DNA of 64,000 nt from Prostheceraeus crozeri (taxonomy: Eukaryota > Platyhelminthes > Polycladida > Euryleptidae). The stretch is from assembly GCA_907163375.1 (NCBI GenBank), contig CAJQUW010007069.1:1-64000 (forward strand), given 5' to 3'. Numbering within the stretch: the first letter of the stretch is position 1; every line of letters starts with the position of its first letter. Positions 1 to 10,256 of the stretch are shown one piece after another. Made by a program: the position numbers and the translations under genes. The notes below the pieces were generated by a model. That model made no database searches and was not told the DNA's origin. It saw only the letters and a program-made list of their open reading frames with translations.

Positions 1-483
1 CTGCTGCATCTGTTCCAGCGTGAGTTAAATCATCAACAATTATACCATCATTAGTATCAGGAAACCAACTTCGATTTCATACTTTTTATTATTTTCACCA
101 ATTGTTCACAAATCTAAGCAGTTGTAATCAATTACACCTGGAGAAATCACTTATTGTTTCTATATTTTGAGTTGCAACATCTAAACGCATTTGTGTAAAT
201 AATCTTGGGAAAAATTATTCTCTAGTGCAATATTATCGGTTTCTGGTAATGGTGTTGTAAAATTGGCATCACTATACAAAGAATATTCACAGTGTAAAAA
301 TGAATCAGGTAGATATAAATAACTCTGCTGATTATCAACTTCAAAGATTAAATCTCCTCCAGTATTTACTCTACTGGAAGATCCGGGATTCATAGCAATT
401 CTTATATAGTCATTCTTTTTTTGATTATAACTGACGAACGGAGGATCGTCTAATCTAAATTTATTTTCGATAAGCGAAGACAT
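1..483 (-). pseudogene. Hexon-type major capsid protein, N-terminal part
   Basis: The translation begins MSSLIENKF and contains the stretch VNTGGDLIFEVDNQ, followed by a beta-rich segment ending near ALENNF. This matches what is known of the start of the double-jelly-roll capsid proteins of animal Polintons and adintoviruses, often annotated as F54H12.2-like, which form the virion shell. The start at 483 is preferred because it follows the same A-rich leader seen at the other genes of the element. The gene runs off the left window edge and is part of a broken copy. The assignment rests on the N-terminal pattern only. Confidence 0.65.
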
Positions 484-536
484 TTTTATAAAAAATAATT
501 TGACTTTTGTTTTTCTCACAGACAGAAAAAATTCTG

Positions 537-657
537 CTAAAATAATTTTACTAAAAAAATTTTACTAAAAAAATTTTGCTAAAATATAATTTTAGAATTT
601 TACTAAAAAAATTTTACTAAAAAAAATTTTACTAAAAAATATATTTTAGAATTTGCT
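537..657. repeat. AT-rich tandem repeat, ~15 bp unit (TTTTACTAAAAAAA type)
   Basis: Variants of AATTTTACTAAAAAA recur about eight to ten times immediately upstream of the capsid gene (minus strand). The array lies in the gene-free gap between two minus-strand virion genes. It could act as a promoter or leader region, but only the repetition is seen. Confidence 0.8.
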
Positions 658-660
658 TAG

Positions 661-686
661 ACCAGCTCCGCTACAGCTTTGCTGGT
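661..686. repeat. GC-rich hairpin (Polinton dispersed palindrome)
   Basis: ACCAGC and GCTGGT form the arms, with a nested CTCCGCTACAG segment between them. It is followed by CCGAAGGTTG, a motif shared with other hairpins in this element. It stands out sharply from the AT-rich background. Confidence 0.6.
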
Positions 687-790
687 TAAACCGAAGGTTG
701 CTACTCACGCCATTTCCTCTTATTTCTTCAATTGAACGAACCGTGGTTTTCTTTTTTTATTATTTTTATTTTCATTATGTTTACTATTAG

Positions 791-810
791 ACGGAGCTCC
801 GCTCCTCAAG
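791..810. repeat. GC-rich hairpin (GGAGC type)
   Basis: GGAGCTCCGCTCC folds on itself and shares the GGAGC/GCTCC arms with the copies near 1271 and 5223. It lies in the gap downstream of the small Gly/Ala-rich gene. Confidence 0.55.
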
Positions 811-877
811 GTTTCACCCCCTCAGCTATGTTAGCAATTTTATTTTTTGTTTCCCTCTGAAAGTTTTTTTAAATTTT

Positions 878-1147
878 TTAGTTCTTCGGAATCATTCCTA
901 AGTTACGAATAGCTTCTAGTTGTTTTAATTCGTTTTGAGACTTGACAGCATTTGATATTGCACTAGCTGTACTACCTATAGCAGCTGCTCCTTTTGCAGC
1001 AGATGTAATCAAATCTTTATTATTTTTAATTAAGTTAACGATACTTCCAATACCAGAAAAGATGCCAGCCCCTTCTTTTTGGACGGCACCTGCGGTGCCT
1101 AGGAACTTTTGTGTTCCGACAGTTTCTACACTATCATAATGGTACAA
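878..1147 (-). CDS. Small Gly/Ala-rich virion-like protein (pVI/pX-like candidate)
   Basis: This is an 89-residue open frame of low complexity, rich in Gly, Ala, Ile and Ser, with an amphipathic or membrane-active looking middle (IGSIVNLI, AAKGAAAIG). Adintoviruses and Polintons carry small proteins of this make-up next to the capsid genes, compared in the literature with adenovirus membrane-lytic or core peptides. Its position between hexon-type and fibre-like genes on the same strand supports a virion role. The reading frame crosses a small GC palindrome at 1085-1099. Function is inferred from composition and neighbourhood; no catalytic motif is visible. Confidence 0.5.
   Translation of the reverse strand: MYHYDSVETVGTQKFLGTAGAVQKEGAGIFSGIGSIVNLIKNNKDLITSAAKGAAAIGSTASAISNAVKSQNELKQLEAIRNLGMIPKN
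1085..1099. repeat. Short GC palindrome inside the Gly/Ala-rich gene
   Basis: GGCACCTGCGGTGCC has self-complementary arms GGCACC/GGTGCC around TGC and lies in the open frame. Confidence 0.5.
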
Positions 1148-1270
1148 GCAGGTTTCTGAGATGGTTCATGAGCAATTTTATTATTTGATGCAAAATGTTT
1201 AAGATTGTGTTTATAAATTATAGGCATTTTTTAGGATTAAATTTGACTTTTGGTAAAAAATATTTACGTT

Positions 1271-1299
1271 CGGCTAAAGCCTCGAGGAGCTTCGCTCCG
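1271..1299. repeat. GC-rich double hairpin (CGGCTAAAGCC + GGAGCTTCGCTCC)
   Basis: Two adjacent stem-loops, GGCTAAAGCC and GGAGCTTCGCTCC, sit in the non-coding gap between two minus-strand genes. Almost the same arrangement recurs at 5223-5250 inside the polymerase gene, so this is a mobile or copied unit rather than a chance palindrome. Confidence 0.8.
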
Positions 1300-1377
1300 A
1301 TTGGTTAGTAACCTGAGACCTTTGGTCCGTTTAAGAATTTACGTTTGTGAATGGACAACAACTTCGAGATAACTTTA

Positions 1378-2219
1378 TTAATTGCCCTGTTGCACTTTAT
1401 CTATTGCGTCAAGCAGCGTGTGATGTACTTTAATTTCTTTTCTATTAACTTGCATTTTCACCTGATTCATCTTCAACGCCGTTTTAAGTGCATTTAACTT
1501 AATTTTAAGAACATCTAATTGTCTTTTAACAGAATCTAGCTGTTCTTTATTTTCTTTAGAGTTTTCTTGTAAATTTTTCTTTAATTCATTTTCTAAATTG
1601 ATTTTAAGAGTTTTCATTTTATCAACTTTTTCATTAAGTGAGTTTACTTCAGTTATTATTCTATTCATCTTTTTCATTTGTTGAGTAATTTTAGAACTTA
1701 ATTCATCAACACTTTTTTGGAATGTAGTTTGTAACTGCTTTAAATTTTTTTTAATTCTTTCAGGAAGTTTTTCTATTTCATCTTCTAATTGTTCTTTTAA
1801 CATTTTTATCTGATGTTTATTTTTAATGACTGCAGATTTTAACTTTATAGAAAGTAATATTAAAATTTTTGATTGTTCTGAAATCTTTTTAAAAAGTTTT
1901 GCTATATCTGCTTCTAGCTCTCTATCCTTTTTATCAAGTTTTAATAATTTTTCGTTTAATGATTTGTCATTAAGTTTAAGCAACTTAATTCGTTCATCAG
2001 TGGAACCAAAACATCGTTTATATATTTTTCCTTTAAATCATTGATTTGTGTATCAACATATTGTTTATTTGTCAACTCTGTATTTTGTTGCGGAAGAATA
2101 GAAAGATGCAATGGACCAGATAAAACGTCTCCAGTTTTCATGATATAATTTTCTATCTCTATTTCTAATTCACGATTATTCGGGATATATGCACCTCCAC
2201 CAACATTTGGTAACATCAT
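1378..2219 (-). pseudogene. Fibre-like region: tail-fibre motif followed by long coiled coil
   Basis: The 5' part (from 2219) encodes a short Gly-rich head (VGGGAYIPN), then MKTGDVLSGPLHLS and ELTNKQYVDTQI, the pattern of shaft repeats in phage and adintovirus fibre proteins. The 3' part encodes about 200 residues of Lys/Glu/Leu-rich heptads with almost no Pro or Gly, that is, a long coiled coil. Together they suggest a trimeric spike or fibre for host attachment. The region sits beside the other virion genes. It belongs to a broken element, and whether the two parts were one gene is inferred. Confidence 0.5.
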
Positions 2220-2224
2220 TTTTA

Positions 2225-2322
2225 AAACAATAAAAAAGTAAAATTTTTTCTAATAAAAATAAAAAAATAAAATTTTTTCTAATAAAAATAAAAAATAAAA
2301 TTTTTTCTAATAAAAATAAAAA
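2225..2322. promoter_or_regulatory. Tandem A/T leader between divergent genes
   Basis: About three copies of a unit near 30 bp (TAAAATTTTTTCTAATAAAA plus A-rich filler) fill the gap between the minus-strand fibre region and the plus-strand gene at 2324. The right end reads AAAATAAAAAAATGGAAAAT, almost identical to the sequence just before the gene at 3782. This points to a shared early-type promoter or leader. Only the repetition and the match are seen. Confidence 0.55.
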
Positions 2323-2323
2323 A

Positions 2324-3605
2324 ATGGAAAATCCAAATTTAAAAAAATTATATTCGCCCGCATCATCCTGTTCTTCTTATTCGACGAGATCAACGGGATT
2401 TGAAAATAAATGTTTTGATAATAATAATAATCCATGTATAGATGTTAATATTTTATTTCAATTACAAGCCGAAATATTTACAGAACAGACAAAAGGTTTA
2501 CCTTCTATAGAAACTAATTATTGTTTATTTCCGGGGGATCCATTTATTAAATTTATGGAGATTGTTAGTAAATATAATGATGTAGCTTATGTGGAATTAA
2601 ATAAAGAAAATATGGTTATAATAGGTCATAATAATGTTTATGGATTTATTAGAGCAGTGTTACCAATTAGTAATACTGATTGGATAGAAACTAAAATTAT
2701 TAATTATATCAATATTAAAGAATTAGTTAAAAAATTAAAATCTTTTTCGAAAGAAAAAATTAGATTATTTGTTGACGATCAAAATCAATATAACATTCAC
2801 ATAGAGAGTAAAAAACATAATGAAGAATTATTATGTCAAGTTTATTATAGAGACACAATTTATAAACAAGAAACATTAGAAATGCCGCAAAGATATGATG
2901 ATGATACGTATATAGGATTATATTCAAACTTAAATATTAATTTGTTAAAATCTTATATGAATGGTTTAGCTCAACAAGAGAAAATTTATATGTGGTCTAC
3001 ACCTTATACTATTAACAATGACCATAATCATAATAAACGAACCGAAGGTTCTAGGGCTTTGCCCGATCTTAAAGAATCTTATGATAATAATGATGATTCT
3101 GTAACATCTGAAAAAGGTGTAAATGGTAAAAAAGATTATAAAAATATTAGTAATTATAAAAATTTATCTAAATTTCATTTTCTTACAATTGAAAATAATA
3201 ATGATGGTATAGTTGAAGATACTGTTAGACAACTATGTGTCGGGTCTACAAAATTTAAATTAGGATTTACATCTAATCAATTTAAAATTTTTATCATCTT
3301 TAATAAAAACTAAAAGTGATTCAGATTATAGTGGTGTTATTAAATTTTCCAAAAGAGATCAAAGACCAATATTTTTCTCTATTATATTATTATCAGATAA
3401 AAGATGTAATTTAGAATTAGATATTCCAATAAGAGAATGGTATCCTATCATGGAAGGGCATCCTATCCCAAAAAGTGTAATTTATGATGATGAAGAAACA
3501 ATTTATGATGATGATGAAGAATCAATTTATGATGATGAAGAATCAATAGTTAGTGAAAATAAATTTAAATTATCTTTTGATAAAACATTATATGATGAAA
3601 CTTAA
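2324..3605 (+). pseudogene. Unassigned gene upstream of polymerase (remote clamp-like pattern)
   Basis: The first 230 or so residues show alternating beta/alpha spacing (FIKFMEIVSKYNDVAY, then IKELVKKLKSFSKEKIRLF and VDDQNQYNIHI), loosely like domain 1 of PCNA-type sliding clamps. Identity is too low to claim homology. The 3' part is very acidic, with short repeats rich in Tyr-Asp-Asp-Glu. It is transcribed in the same direction as the polymerase and shares its leader sequence. A GC hairpin (3038-3067) lies inside the coding frame. The copy is broken. It may be a replication accessory protein, or a lineage-specific protein of unknown role. Confidence 0.4.
3038..3067 (+). repeat. GC-rich hairpin inserted in coding sequence (GAACCGAAGGTTC + GGGCTTTGCCC)
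   Basis: Two adjoining palindromes, GAACC..GGTTC and GGGC..GCCC, read through as RTEGSRALPD without breaking the frame. An almost identical unit occurs at 12068-12097 in non-coding DNA. Confidence 0.85.
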
Positions 3606-4047
3606 TAAGATAAAACTTAATATGATAAAACTTAATGTGATATAAAGAAAGCAAAAATAACTAAAGAACGTGAAATATATAATAATATAAAATAACACTC
3701 AAGTCCTAGATATTAGAAATGTTTATATCTAAAATTAAAACACAAATTTTTTCTTAAATTTTCTCTAAAAAAATAAAAAAAATGGAAAATACCAAGTTTT
3801 ATTGTGTCTTATGTAAAAAAAAGTTGCAAACAAAAAGAAGTTATCAATCTCATTTAAATAGTAAATTGCATTTACAAAATGTTGAACGAGTTGATGAAGG
3901 AAATATATTAAAATTAAATAGTTATAAAAACTATCTAGAAACATTGCCTACTGATATAAAAGTTAAAAAAATGTTTGATGATTATTCACATTCGGAATAT
4001 AAAAAAGTTTTTAATAGTGAAGATGAGACCATACAAACATACGGAGA

Positions 4048-4066
4048 GGTTCCAGGGCTTCGCCCG
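4048..4066 (+). repeat. GC-rich hairpin (GGGCTTCGCCC) in polymerase gene
   Basis: GGTTCCAGGGCTTCGCCCG matches the copies at 3038, 5732 and 12068. It lies in coding DNA near the 5' zinc-finger part. Confidence 0.75.
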
Positions 4067-5222
4067 TACCAGATGGAAGATATTTATTTAGCGATACTGA
4101 TGAATTTGATGAAGCTGAACGAAACGATGAAGCCGTAACAGATATAAAATATTTATTTAATCAGTCTTTTGAATATAATGAAACCGATAAAACTTTTTCT
4201 GATATTCTAACCAACTTTTATAATATATTTAAGAAATCTTTCAAATGTTATATGAATGTAGAAGTACTTTATACAAAAAATGGACCTGATGGAATTCCTG
4301 AAGAAATAATACAAGGACATTTTACAAATTCACAAGAAATTCATAATGTAAATGATATACAACCCATATTTGAATCGATGATACTTAAATTAGAAAATTG
4401 TATAATTGAAGCCCAGTTACGTGAATCTGGTTGGAGATTTGTTAAAATACTATCTAAGAAAATAGTAATTGATAAATATAAAAATAATACTGGTGGTAGT
4501 TATGTTCCTTTACCTTTCAGTTCACCACAAATAATCAACATAAAAAATGAAGATGATTATTGTTTTCTGTGGAGTATTATAGCACATTTACATCCTGCAG
4601 AATATCATAAAGAAAGACTAAGTCATTATAATAAAGAAGAATACATAAATGAATTTGATCTTTCTGATGGCTTAGATGAATTTCCATATGATTATAATAG
4701 GTTAATAAAGTTTCATAAAAAGAATAAAAATTTAATTGAAGTAAATGTTTTTGAATTAAATGTGAATTATGTTTCTATTGGTAAAATTATTCCACTTTAC
4801 TCAGATTCAAAAAAATTTTATTTGAATAATAAAAATTTATGTCAATCAGAAATAGTATATAATGATAGAGGAAATTACATGCATCATAATATTTTTTACC
4901 AAGGAAAAATAATATGTACTGAAAAATTTGAACTTGTTAAAACACTATCACCAATAATGATTAATCATAATAATTATAAAGGACGTACTGATGATTATAA
5001 TTACAAATATTCATCTTTATCTTCAGAATATCAACAAAAATTAGAAAATTTAAATAAAAGTTTACAAAAATGTAAAATAGATTATCAACAACAAACAAAA
5101 AATGTTACTACAAGAATATCACCATAAATATCAAAATAAGATAGAAACAATTCAAAAATTAAATGAAGAAAATAATAAAAAATTAAATAATAAAGAATTA
5201 AATAATGAAGAAAATAAAGAAT

Positions 5223-5250
5223 CGGCTAAAGCCAGAGGAGCTTCGCTCCG
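5223..5250 (+). repeat. GC-rich double hairpin in polymerase gene
   Basis: CGGCTAAAGCC followed by GGAGCTTCGCTCCG repeats the unit at 1271-1299. Here it is read as SAKARGASLR within a lysine/asparagine-rich linker, and the frame stays open across it. Confidence 0.85.
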
Positions 5251-5731
5251 ATTAAATGAATGTTTAAAAAAATGTCTACAACAATATAAAGAACAATATG
5301 ATAAAGAATATATTTATCAGCTACAAATATTAAATCAAAATTATCATCAAAATACATTTAATATTACAAAAGAAATTAATGAAACACATGAAATATATCA
5401 AGATAAATTTGAAAAACTAGAACAGTCAAAACAACCAGCACAAGCGAATATATTATATTATCAGGGACATTTTATATTGTGTAAAGATGTTTCTATATTT
5501 ACAAAAACTTCAGATAATAAAAATTTTCCTTGTCTTCAATGTATGACAAGTTTTAGAACTTTAGAAGAAATGAATAGACATTTGGAGAATTGTCAACAAA
5601 ACGAAGCAGTTCAAAATACTTTTCCTAAAGATGATTATTTAGAATATAATAAATGGTATTTTAAAAATAAAGTACCCTTTACTATTTATTGTGATTTTGA
5701 AGCATATAATGTTAATATGACACAAAATCAA

Positions 5732-5758
5732 ACGGAAAGTTCCAGGGCTTCACCCGAT
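5732..5758 (+). repeat. GC-rich hairpin in polymerase gene (ESSRASPD)
   Basis: AAAGTTCCAGGGCTTCACCC is another copy of the GGTTC/GGGC family, with one arm base changed. It translates as SSRASPD, the same peptide type as at 3038 and in the leader upstream of 10156. A half-copy (AGAACCTTCGGTTTT) follows at about 5798. Confidence 0.75.
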
Positions 5759-6519
5759 TCTAAAAATGATAATTCTGAAAATGGTACGGGCCAATTAGAA
5801 CCTTCGGTTTTTAATTATGAAAAAAGTGCATCTGAACAAAGTAAAGAAAAATATTTATTTGAACAAAAACCATTATGTTGGGGAATGTACATTCATTCAA
5901 ATTATCCTGAATTATTTAAGTCAGAATATTTTCAATACTATGGTGAAGATAGTTCAGAAATGTTTACAAAGAAAGTAGAAGAATTACAAAATTATTTTTC
6001 ACAATTGCTTGAAACAAATATACCGATGATGCCATTAACAGAAAAAGAAAAATTGAATTTTATTAATGAAACAAAATGTTATTACTGTGGAAGAGAATTT
6101 ACAAAAAATTATAAAAATGGCAAAGGTAGATATCTTGATAAGGTAAAAGATCATGATCATCTAAATGGATTATATAGAGGTGCAGCACATAATTCTTGTA
6201 ATCTTAATGCTAATAAATTTAAATATAACTTTGTTCCTTTATATTTCTATAATGGTTCTAAATATGATTTCCATCTAGTAATGAAAGATTTATTTTCATC
6301 TGAAAAATTACAACAACAACAAATAAATGTACTATGTAAAACAGAAGAAGAATATTTTTCAATGCAATTAGGTTGTATTAGAATTTTAGATGCATTTAGA
6401 TTTTTTACTCCTTATTCATTAGATGTTATGGGAAAAAACTTTGAAATCTGAACAATGTAAAATATTAAATAAATATAATTTAAAACCTTTAAAAGGAATA
6501 TTTCCGTATGAGTATATAG

Positions 6520-6586
6520 CCTGCGGCTCACAGTCGAAGACTGGTATAACTGGAGATAAAACCTGTGGTTCACAGTCGAAGACTGA
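6520..6586 (+). repeat. Duplicated 23 bp segment with AGTCGAAGACT palindrome in polymerase gene
   Basis: CTCACAGTCGAAGACTG and TTCACAGTCGAAGACTG occur 41 bp apart. Both are read as CGSQSKT in the same frame. The core AGTC-GAA-GACT is a small hairpin with the same GAA/TTC loop as the other dispersed palindromes. Confidence 0.8.
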
Positions 6587-8372
6587 TTTTAATTCTGTGA
6601 ATAAAATTATGGAAGAAGAACAACTTCCTCCAATAAATAAATTTAAATCAACATTAAAACAATCAAAATTATCTGACGAAGACTATGCAGAAGCTGAAAA
6701 GAATTGGAGAGAGTTAAATTGTAAAACAATGTATGATTATACAATGAAATATCTTCAGATAGATGTATTAATACTAGCTGATCTTTTCGAAAACTTTCGT
6801 GACATGTGTTTAGAATATTACGGAATAGATCCATGTTATTGTTATTCTACACCAGGTTTAACATGGTTAGCAGGATTAAAACATACAAATGTTAAACTTA
6901 AACATTATAAAGAAAATACATATGATAAATTATTATTTTTTGAATCTGGAATTAGAGGTGGAGTTTCATCAGTTTTAGGTAATCGTTATATACAGTGTTA
7001 CAATAAAAAAGTAAATCCTGATGATTATGGAATAATGAAACCTTTATCTCCAGAAGAAAGCGATCAGTTTATAAAATTGTTTAATCAAAATATAGAAGGA
7101 CTTATACCAAATGAAGATAGTCAAGCAGCAGTTGATGAAATCATGAGAGAAAACTATTTGTTATATTATGATTTTAATAGCTTATATTCTTCTTGCATGA
7201 TACAAGAATTACCAACAGGTGAAATGTCATGGTGTAACATTCTTGATTATCAAAAAACCTATGATGGAGATTATAATCATGGTTATATATATGAAGTTGA
7301 TTTAGTATATCCTGATGAAATAAAAGATAAAACAAAATATTTTCCTTTCTGTCCCGAAAACAAAATTCCCAATATAGAAGATTTTTCAGATTATCAAAAA
7401 TCTTTAATTCCTAAGAAATACAGACCAACAAAAAAACTTATGTTAACACAAAGTAATAAAGGAAAGTATGTTGTTGAAGGAAGAATGCTAGATTGGTATT
7501 TAGAACATGGAATGATTCTCACCAAAATACATCGAAAACTATTTTATCAAAAATCTAGGTGGTTAAAAAATTATATAGAGTTCAATATTGAAAAACGTAA
7601 AATAGCTAAAAGAAATAAAGATGATTTTGGAAACGTGTTCTTCAAATTAATGAATAATGCATTTTATGGTAAGACTTTAGAAAATGTGCGTAATAGACAA
7701 AATATTGAAATAGTTTATGATAGAGATAGATTTCAAAATTTAACAAGGAAACCTACATATAAAAGAACTACTAGATTTAGTGATGAACTATGTGCTGTAC
7801 ATTTACGTCGAATTAGCGTAAAACATGATAAGTTTAATTTTATTGGATTCACTATATTAGAATTAGCTAAACTATTTATGTATAGATTTATATATGATTA
7901 TTTAGCACCTGCTTATGGCAAAAACTATAAATTACACTTTACAGATACCGATTCTGTTTTCTTAGAATTAACAATACCGTATAATTCTTCACTTGATGAA
8001 GAAATTAATAAAATAAAAGATATCATTCATCCTTCTGATTTATGTAAAGTAAAAGATGAATTAGAAGGAAATGAAGATTTCATAACAGAAGCTATATTTT
8101 TAAAATCTAAATGTTACTGTTATGATACAACTAATAATATTAAAACACATAAAACATTAAAAGGAATTTCAAAGGCATCAGTGGCTAATCAAATAACATT
8201 TCAAGATTATAAAAATGCATTATTTAATAATGAAATAAAAACAGCATGTAATTATAGACTTAATTCAAAAAAACATAACATGTATTTAAAAGAAGAACAT
8301 AAATTAGCATTAGATCCATTTGATGATAAAAGAAAAATTTTACCTGATGGAATAACTACTGAACCTTTTTAA

Positions 8373-8512
8373 TTTTCTAATTTCTAAGATAGACAAATTT
8401 CATATATACATAAAATAAAAAATATTATAACACTGTATTTGTACATTTTTATCACTCCGCGAAAATATTTTCTATCGACTTTCAGTCGGTGCGAAGCCCC
8501 TCGAGGCGAAGC
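8373..8512. terminator. Convergent intergenic gap with stacked GC hairpins
   Basis: The gap lies between the 3' ends of the polymerase (plus) and ATPase (minus) genes. It holds AT-rich DNA and then CGACTTTCAGTCG and GGGCTTCG-like arms (GCGAAGCCCC, GGCGAAGCC) at 8476-8512. A two-way 3' end signal is plausible from position. The hairpins also belong to the dispersed family, so a terminator role is inference. Confidence 0.35.
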
Positions 8513-9280
8513 CTAGTCAGAGAACAATTGTTCGATAACTCTTTCATGAATTTTTTTATCAATATTAATTGTAATGAAGCCATAATCTTTTGACCAAGCA
8601 TTGTTACACGATTGTTTAAATTCATCTTTATTTCTTACACATAAATCTCTTAACAAATCACTTAAGTTTCTTGCATTTATTTCAAATAGTATAAATATAT
8701 TTGCATTCTTTCTAATAACACTTCCGTCTAATGAATACATACTTTGTGTTAAATAAAATACACTACAGTTATTATGTCTACCTCTTGTGAAATAATTTCT
8801 CTGAACTGACTGATTTCTATCATTAACACAATCATCAAAAATTACACAATGTTTCATTGTTTTATCTAGTTTACTAGGATCTTGCATATTACCACTATCA
8901 TCTATTAATTGTATCTTTATATGGTTATTTTTATTAGATTCTACTAACTGATTATTTTTTGCTGCTTCTTCACACCACGAACTTATTTCTTCTTCATCTT
9001 CAGATTTTTCATATTCTTTGAATAATGAAGCAATTGCTGTTTTTTTAAGATTATTTTCAAATCCATATTTTAAAAATTGATAGACGGGTTGTTCTGCCGT
9101 TGTTGTATAAATTATAAGATTGTTATAATCCAAAAAATTTGGAGTCGTTAAAATTTTAAATAATAGATACGTTTTTCCGCAACCTGATCTTCCACAAATA
9201 ACTGACAAAACTTTATTAGATAAATTTGGATGATGATTAAATTTAAGTTTTTTTTTATTTAATGGTAGTACTTCACTCAT
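8513..9280 (-). CDS. Virion DNA-packaging ATPase (A32/FtsK-HerA type)
   Basis: The protein has 255 residues. The Walker A motif is CGRSGCGKTYLLF near residues 29-41. The Walker B-like strand is HCVIFDDCV near 145. This is followed by NYFTRGRHNNCSVFYLTQS, the sensor strand conserved in Polinton, virophage and poxvirus A32-like ATPases. The enzyme is known to pump the genome into the preformed capsid. The start follows an A-rich leader, as elsewhere in this element. The 3' end converges on the polymerase gene; the next gene upstream (penton) runs in the same direction. Length and motifs are normal for the family and the frame looks whole. Confidence 0.93.
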   Translation of the reverse strand: MSEVLPLNKKKLKFNHHPNLSNKVLSVICGRSGCGKTYLLFKILTTPNFLDYNNLIIYTTTAEQPVYQFLKYGFENNLKKTAIASLFKEYEKSEDEEEISSWCEEAAKNNQLVESNKNNHIKIQLIDDSGNMQDPSKLDKTMKHCVIFDDCVNDRNQSVQRNYFTRGRHNNCSVFYLTQSMYSLDGSVIRKNANIFILFEINARNLSDLLRDLCVRNKDEFKQSCNNAWSKDYGFITINIDKKIHERVIEQLFSD

Positions 9281-9367
9281 TTTTTAATAAAAAAAATTTA
9301 TTTTTATTTTATTTTTATTTCTAAAGAAGAAGACGAAAATTAAACTTCTCTAGCTTCGCGTGGGAGT

Positions 9368-10156
9368 TTATACCTCCCGAACCAAAAGATCTATCATAAT
9401 CTCTTCACCTCCAAAATTTATTTCTTGTCCTTTTTCATCAGTGATTCTAATGCCAATGTTGTTAATAGTTTTTCTTGTAATAGGAAAATATATTAATGTT
9501 TGTGGAATTACATTTAATCTATAACCAATGGGTACAGTAAAAGCTGGAAAACTGAATATTAAATTTGATAATTTACCATTTATATATCCTCCTTCAATAA
9601 TGTCACAATGTACAACAATTGAATTTATTTCAGTTATTTTTGGAATCTTCTCACCTAAATGATAACCTTGACTATAGGTTTGTTTATTAAATCCTAATAG
9701 CTTTGACAATGATCTATCATGATTAAAATCAACTTGATGATTTTCGTCTAAAGTAAGAGAAAATTTATTAACTGCCGGTTCAACTGCAAAATGTAATTGT
9801 TTCTTATCTTTAAATGATATACCTAAGTGTCTCTTAATTTCATTTGATATTGTTTCAACTTCGTAAGAACCAGGAAGAAAAGTTAGTATTTTCCATGTTT
9901 TGCCTTTATCAGTAGAATATCTAAATTGATCATTCACATCTTTGATAACGTTTTGAATAGTGTTAAATGTAGAGAAACTAGTCAATGCAATTTGATAATT
10001 TTTATTTTGTTCCAAATGTAGAATGGGTTCTAAATTACAAGTGTGTGATGAAGTAGTTGTTATAATTTTTAACGTCGTACTAAATTTTGATGAACCCAAA
10101 ATCTCTGTCAAATTTTCTAAATGATTATTAATTTTGTCTAAATCTGCTGAACACAT
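9368..10156 (-). CDS. Minor capsid (penton-type, single jelly-roll) protein
   Basis: The 262-residue frame beginning MCSADLDKINNHLENL contains FNHDRSLSKLLGFN and NSIVVHCDIIEGGYINGK, then VPIGYRLNVIPQTLIYFPI and INFGGEEIMIDL. These are the recurrent strand patterns of the penton-type vertex protein of animal Polintons/adintoviruses. It would cap the capsid vertices beside the hexon protein. The start at 10156 is chosen over an upstream start at 10246 because it follows an A/T leader. The upstream extension is made of one of the GC hairpins (SSRASP) plus low-complexity residues. The frame looks whole. Confidence 0.8.
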   Translation of the reverse strand: MCSADLDKINNHLENLTEILGSSKFSTTLKIITTTSSHTCNLEPILHLEQNKNYQIALTSFSTFNTIQNVIKDVNDQFRYSTDKGKTWKILTFLPGSYEVETISNEIKRHLGISFKDKKQLHFAVEPAVNKFSLTLDENHQVDFNHDRSLSKLLGFNKQTYSQGYHLGEKIPKITEINSIVVHCDIIEGGYINGKLSNLIFSFPAFTVPIGYRLNVIPQTLIYFPITRKTINNIGIRITDEKGQEINFGGEEIMIDLLVREV

Positions 10157-10220
10157 TTTTAAACTAAAAAAATTAAATAAATATTTTTTTATGAAAAAAG
10201 TAAAACAACAACATATTTCA

Positions 10221-10256
10221 GCTACGGGCGAAGCCCTTGAAGACATCAGAGATGTC
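10221..10256 (-). repeat. GC-rich hairpins upstream of penton gene
   Basis: GGGCGAAGCCC (reverse of GGGCTTCGCCC) is followed by GACATCAGAGATGTC, a second perfect 6 bp-arm hairpin. They fill the junction between the penton-type gene and the gene upstream of it and overlap its 3' end. Confidence 0.8.

Larger units (their letters stand above)
3782..8372 (+). pseudogene. Protein-primed family B DNA polymerase of Polinton type, broken
   Basis: Ordered landmarks are visible. A U1/C2H2-like zinc finger lies at about 3797-3870 (YCVLCKKKL..HLNSKLH). The Polinton-specific N-terminal domain (SYVPLPFSSP, CFLWSIIAHLHP) is near 4495-4600. A coiled coil follows, then a second C2H2 finger at 5529-5593 and exonuclease motif YCDFEAY near 5690. 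An endonuclease-VII-like zinc region (KDHDHLNGLYRGAAHNSCN) is at about 6145-6205. The palm contains motif A YDFNSLYSS near 7170, motif B KLMNNAFYGKTLEN near 7650 and motif C FTDTDSVF near 7940. These identify the replicative polymerase that copies the element from a terminal protein. The copy is broken, with roughly two to three breaks. GC hairpins sit inside the coding sequence. It converges on the ATPase gene. Confidence 0.95.
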
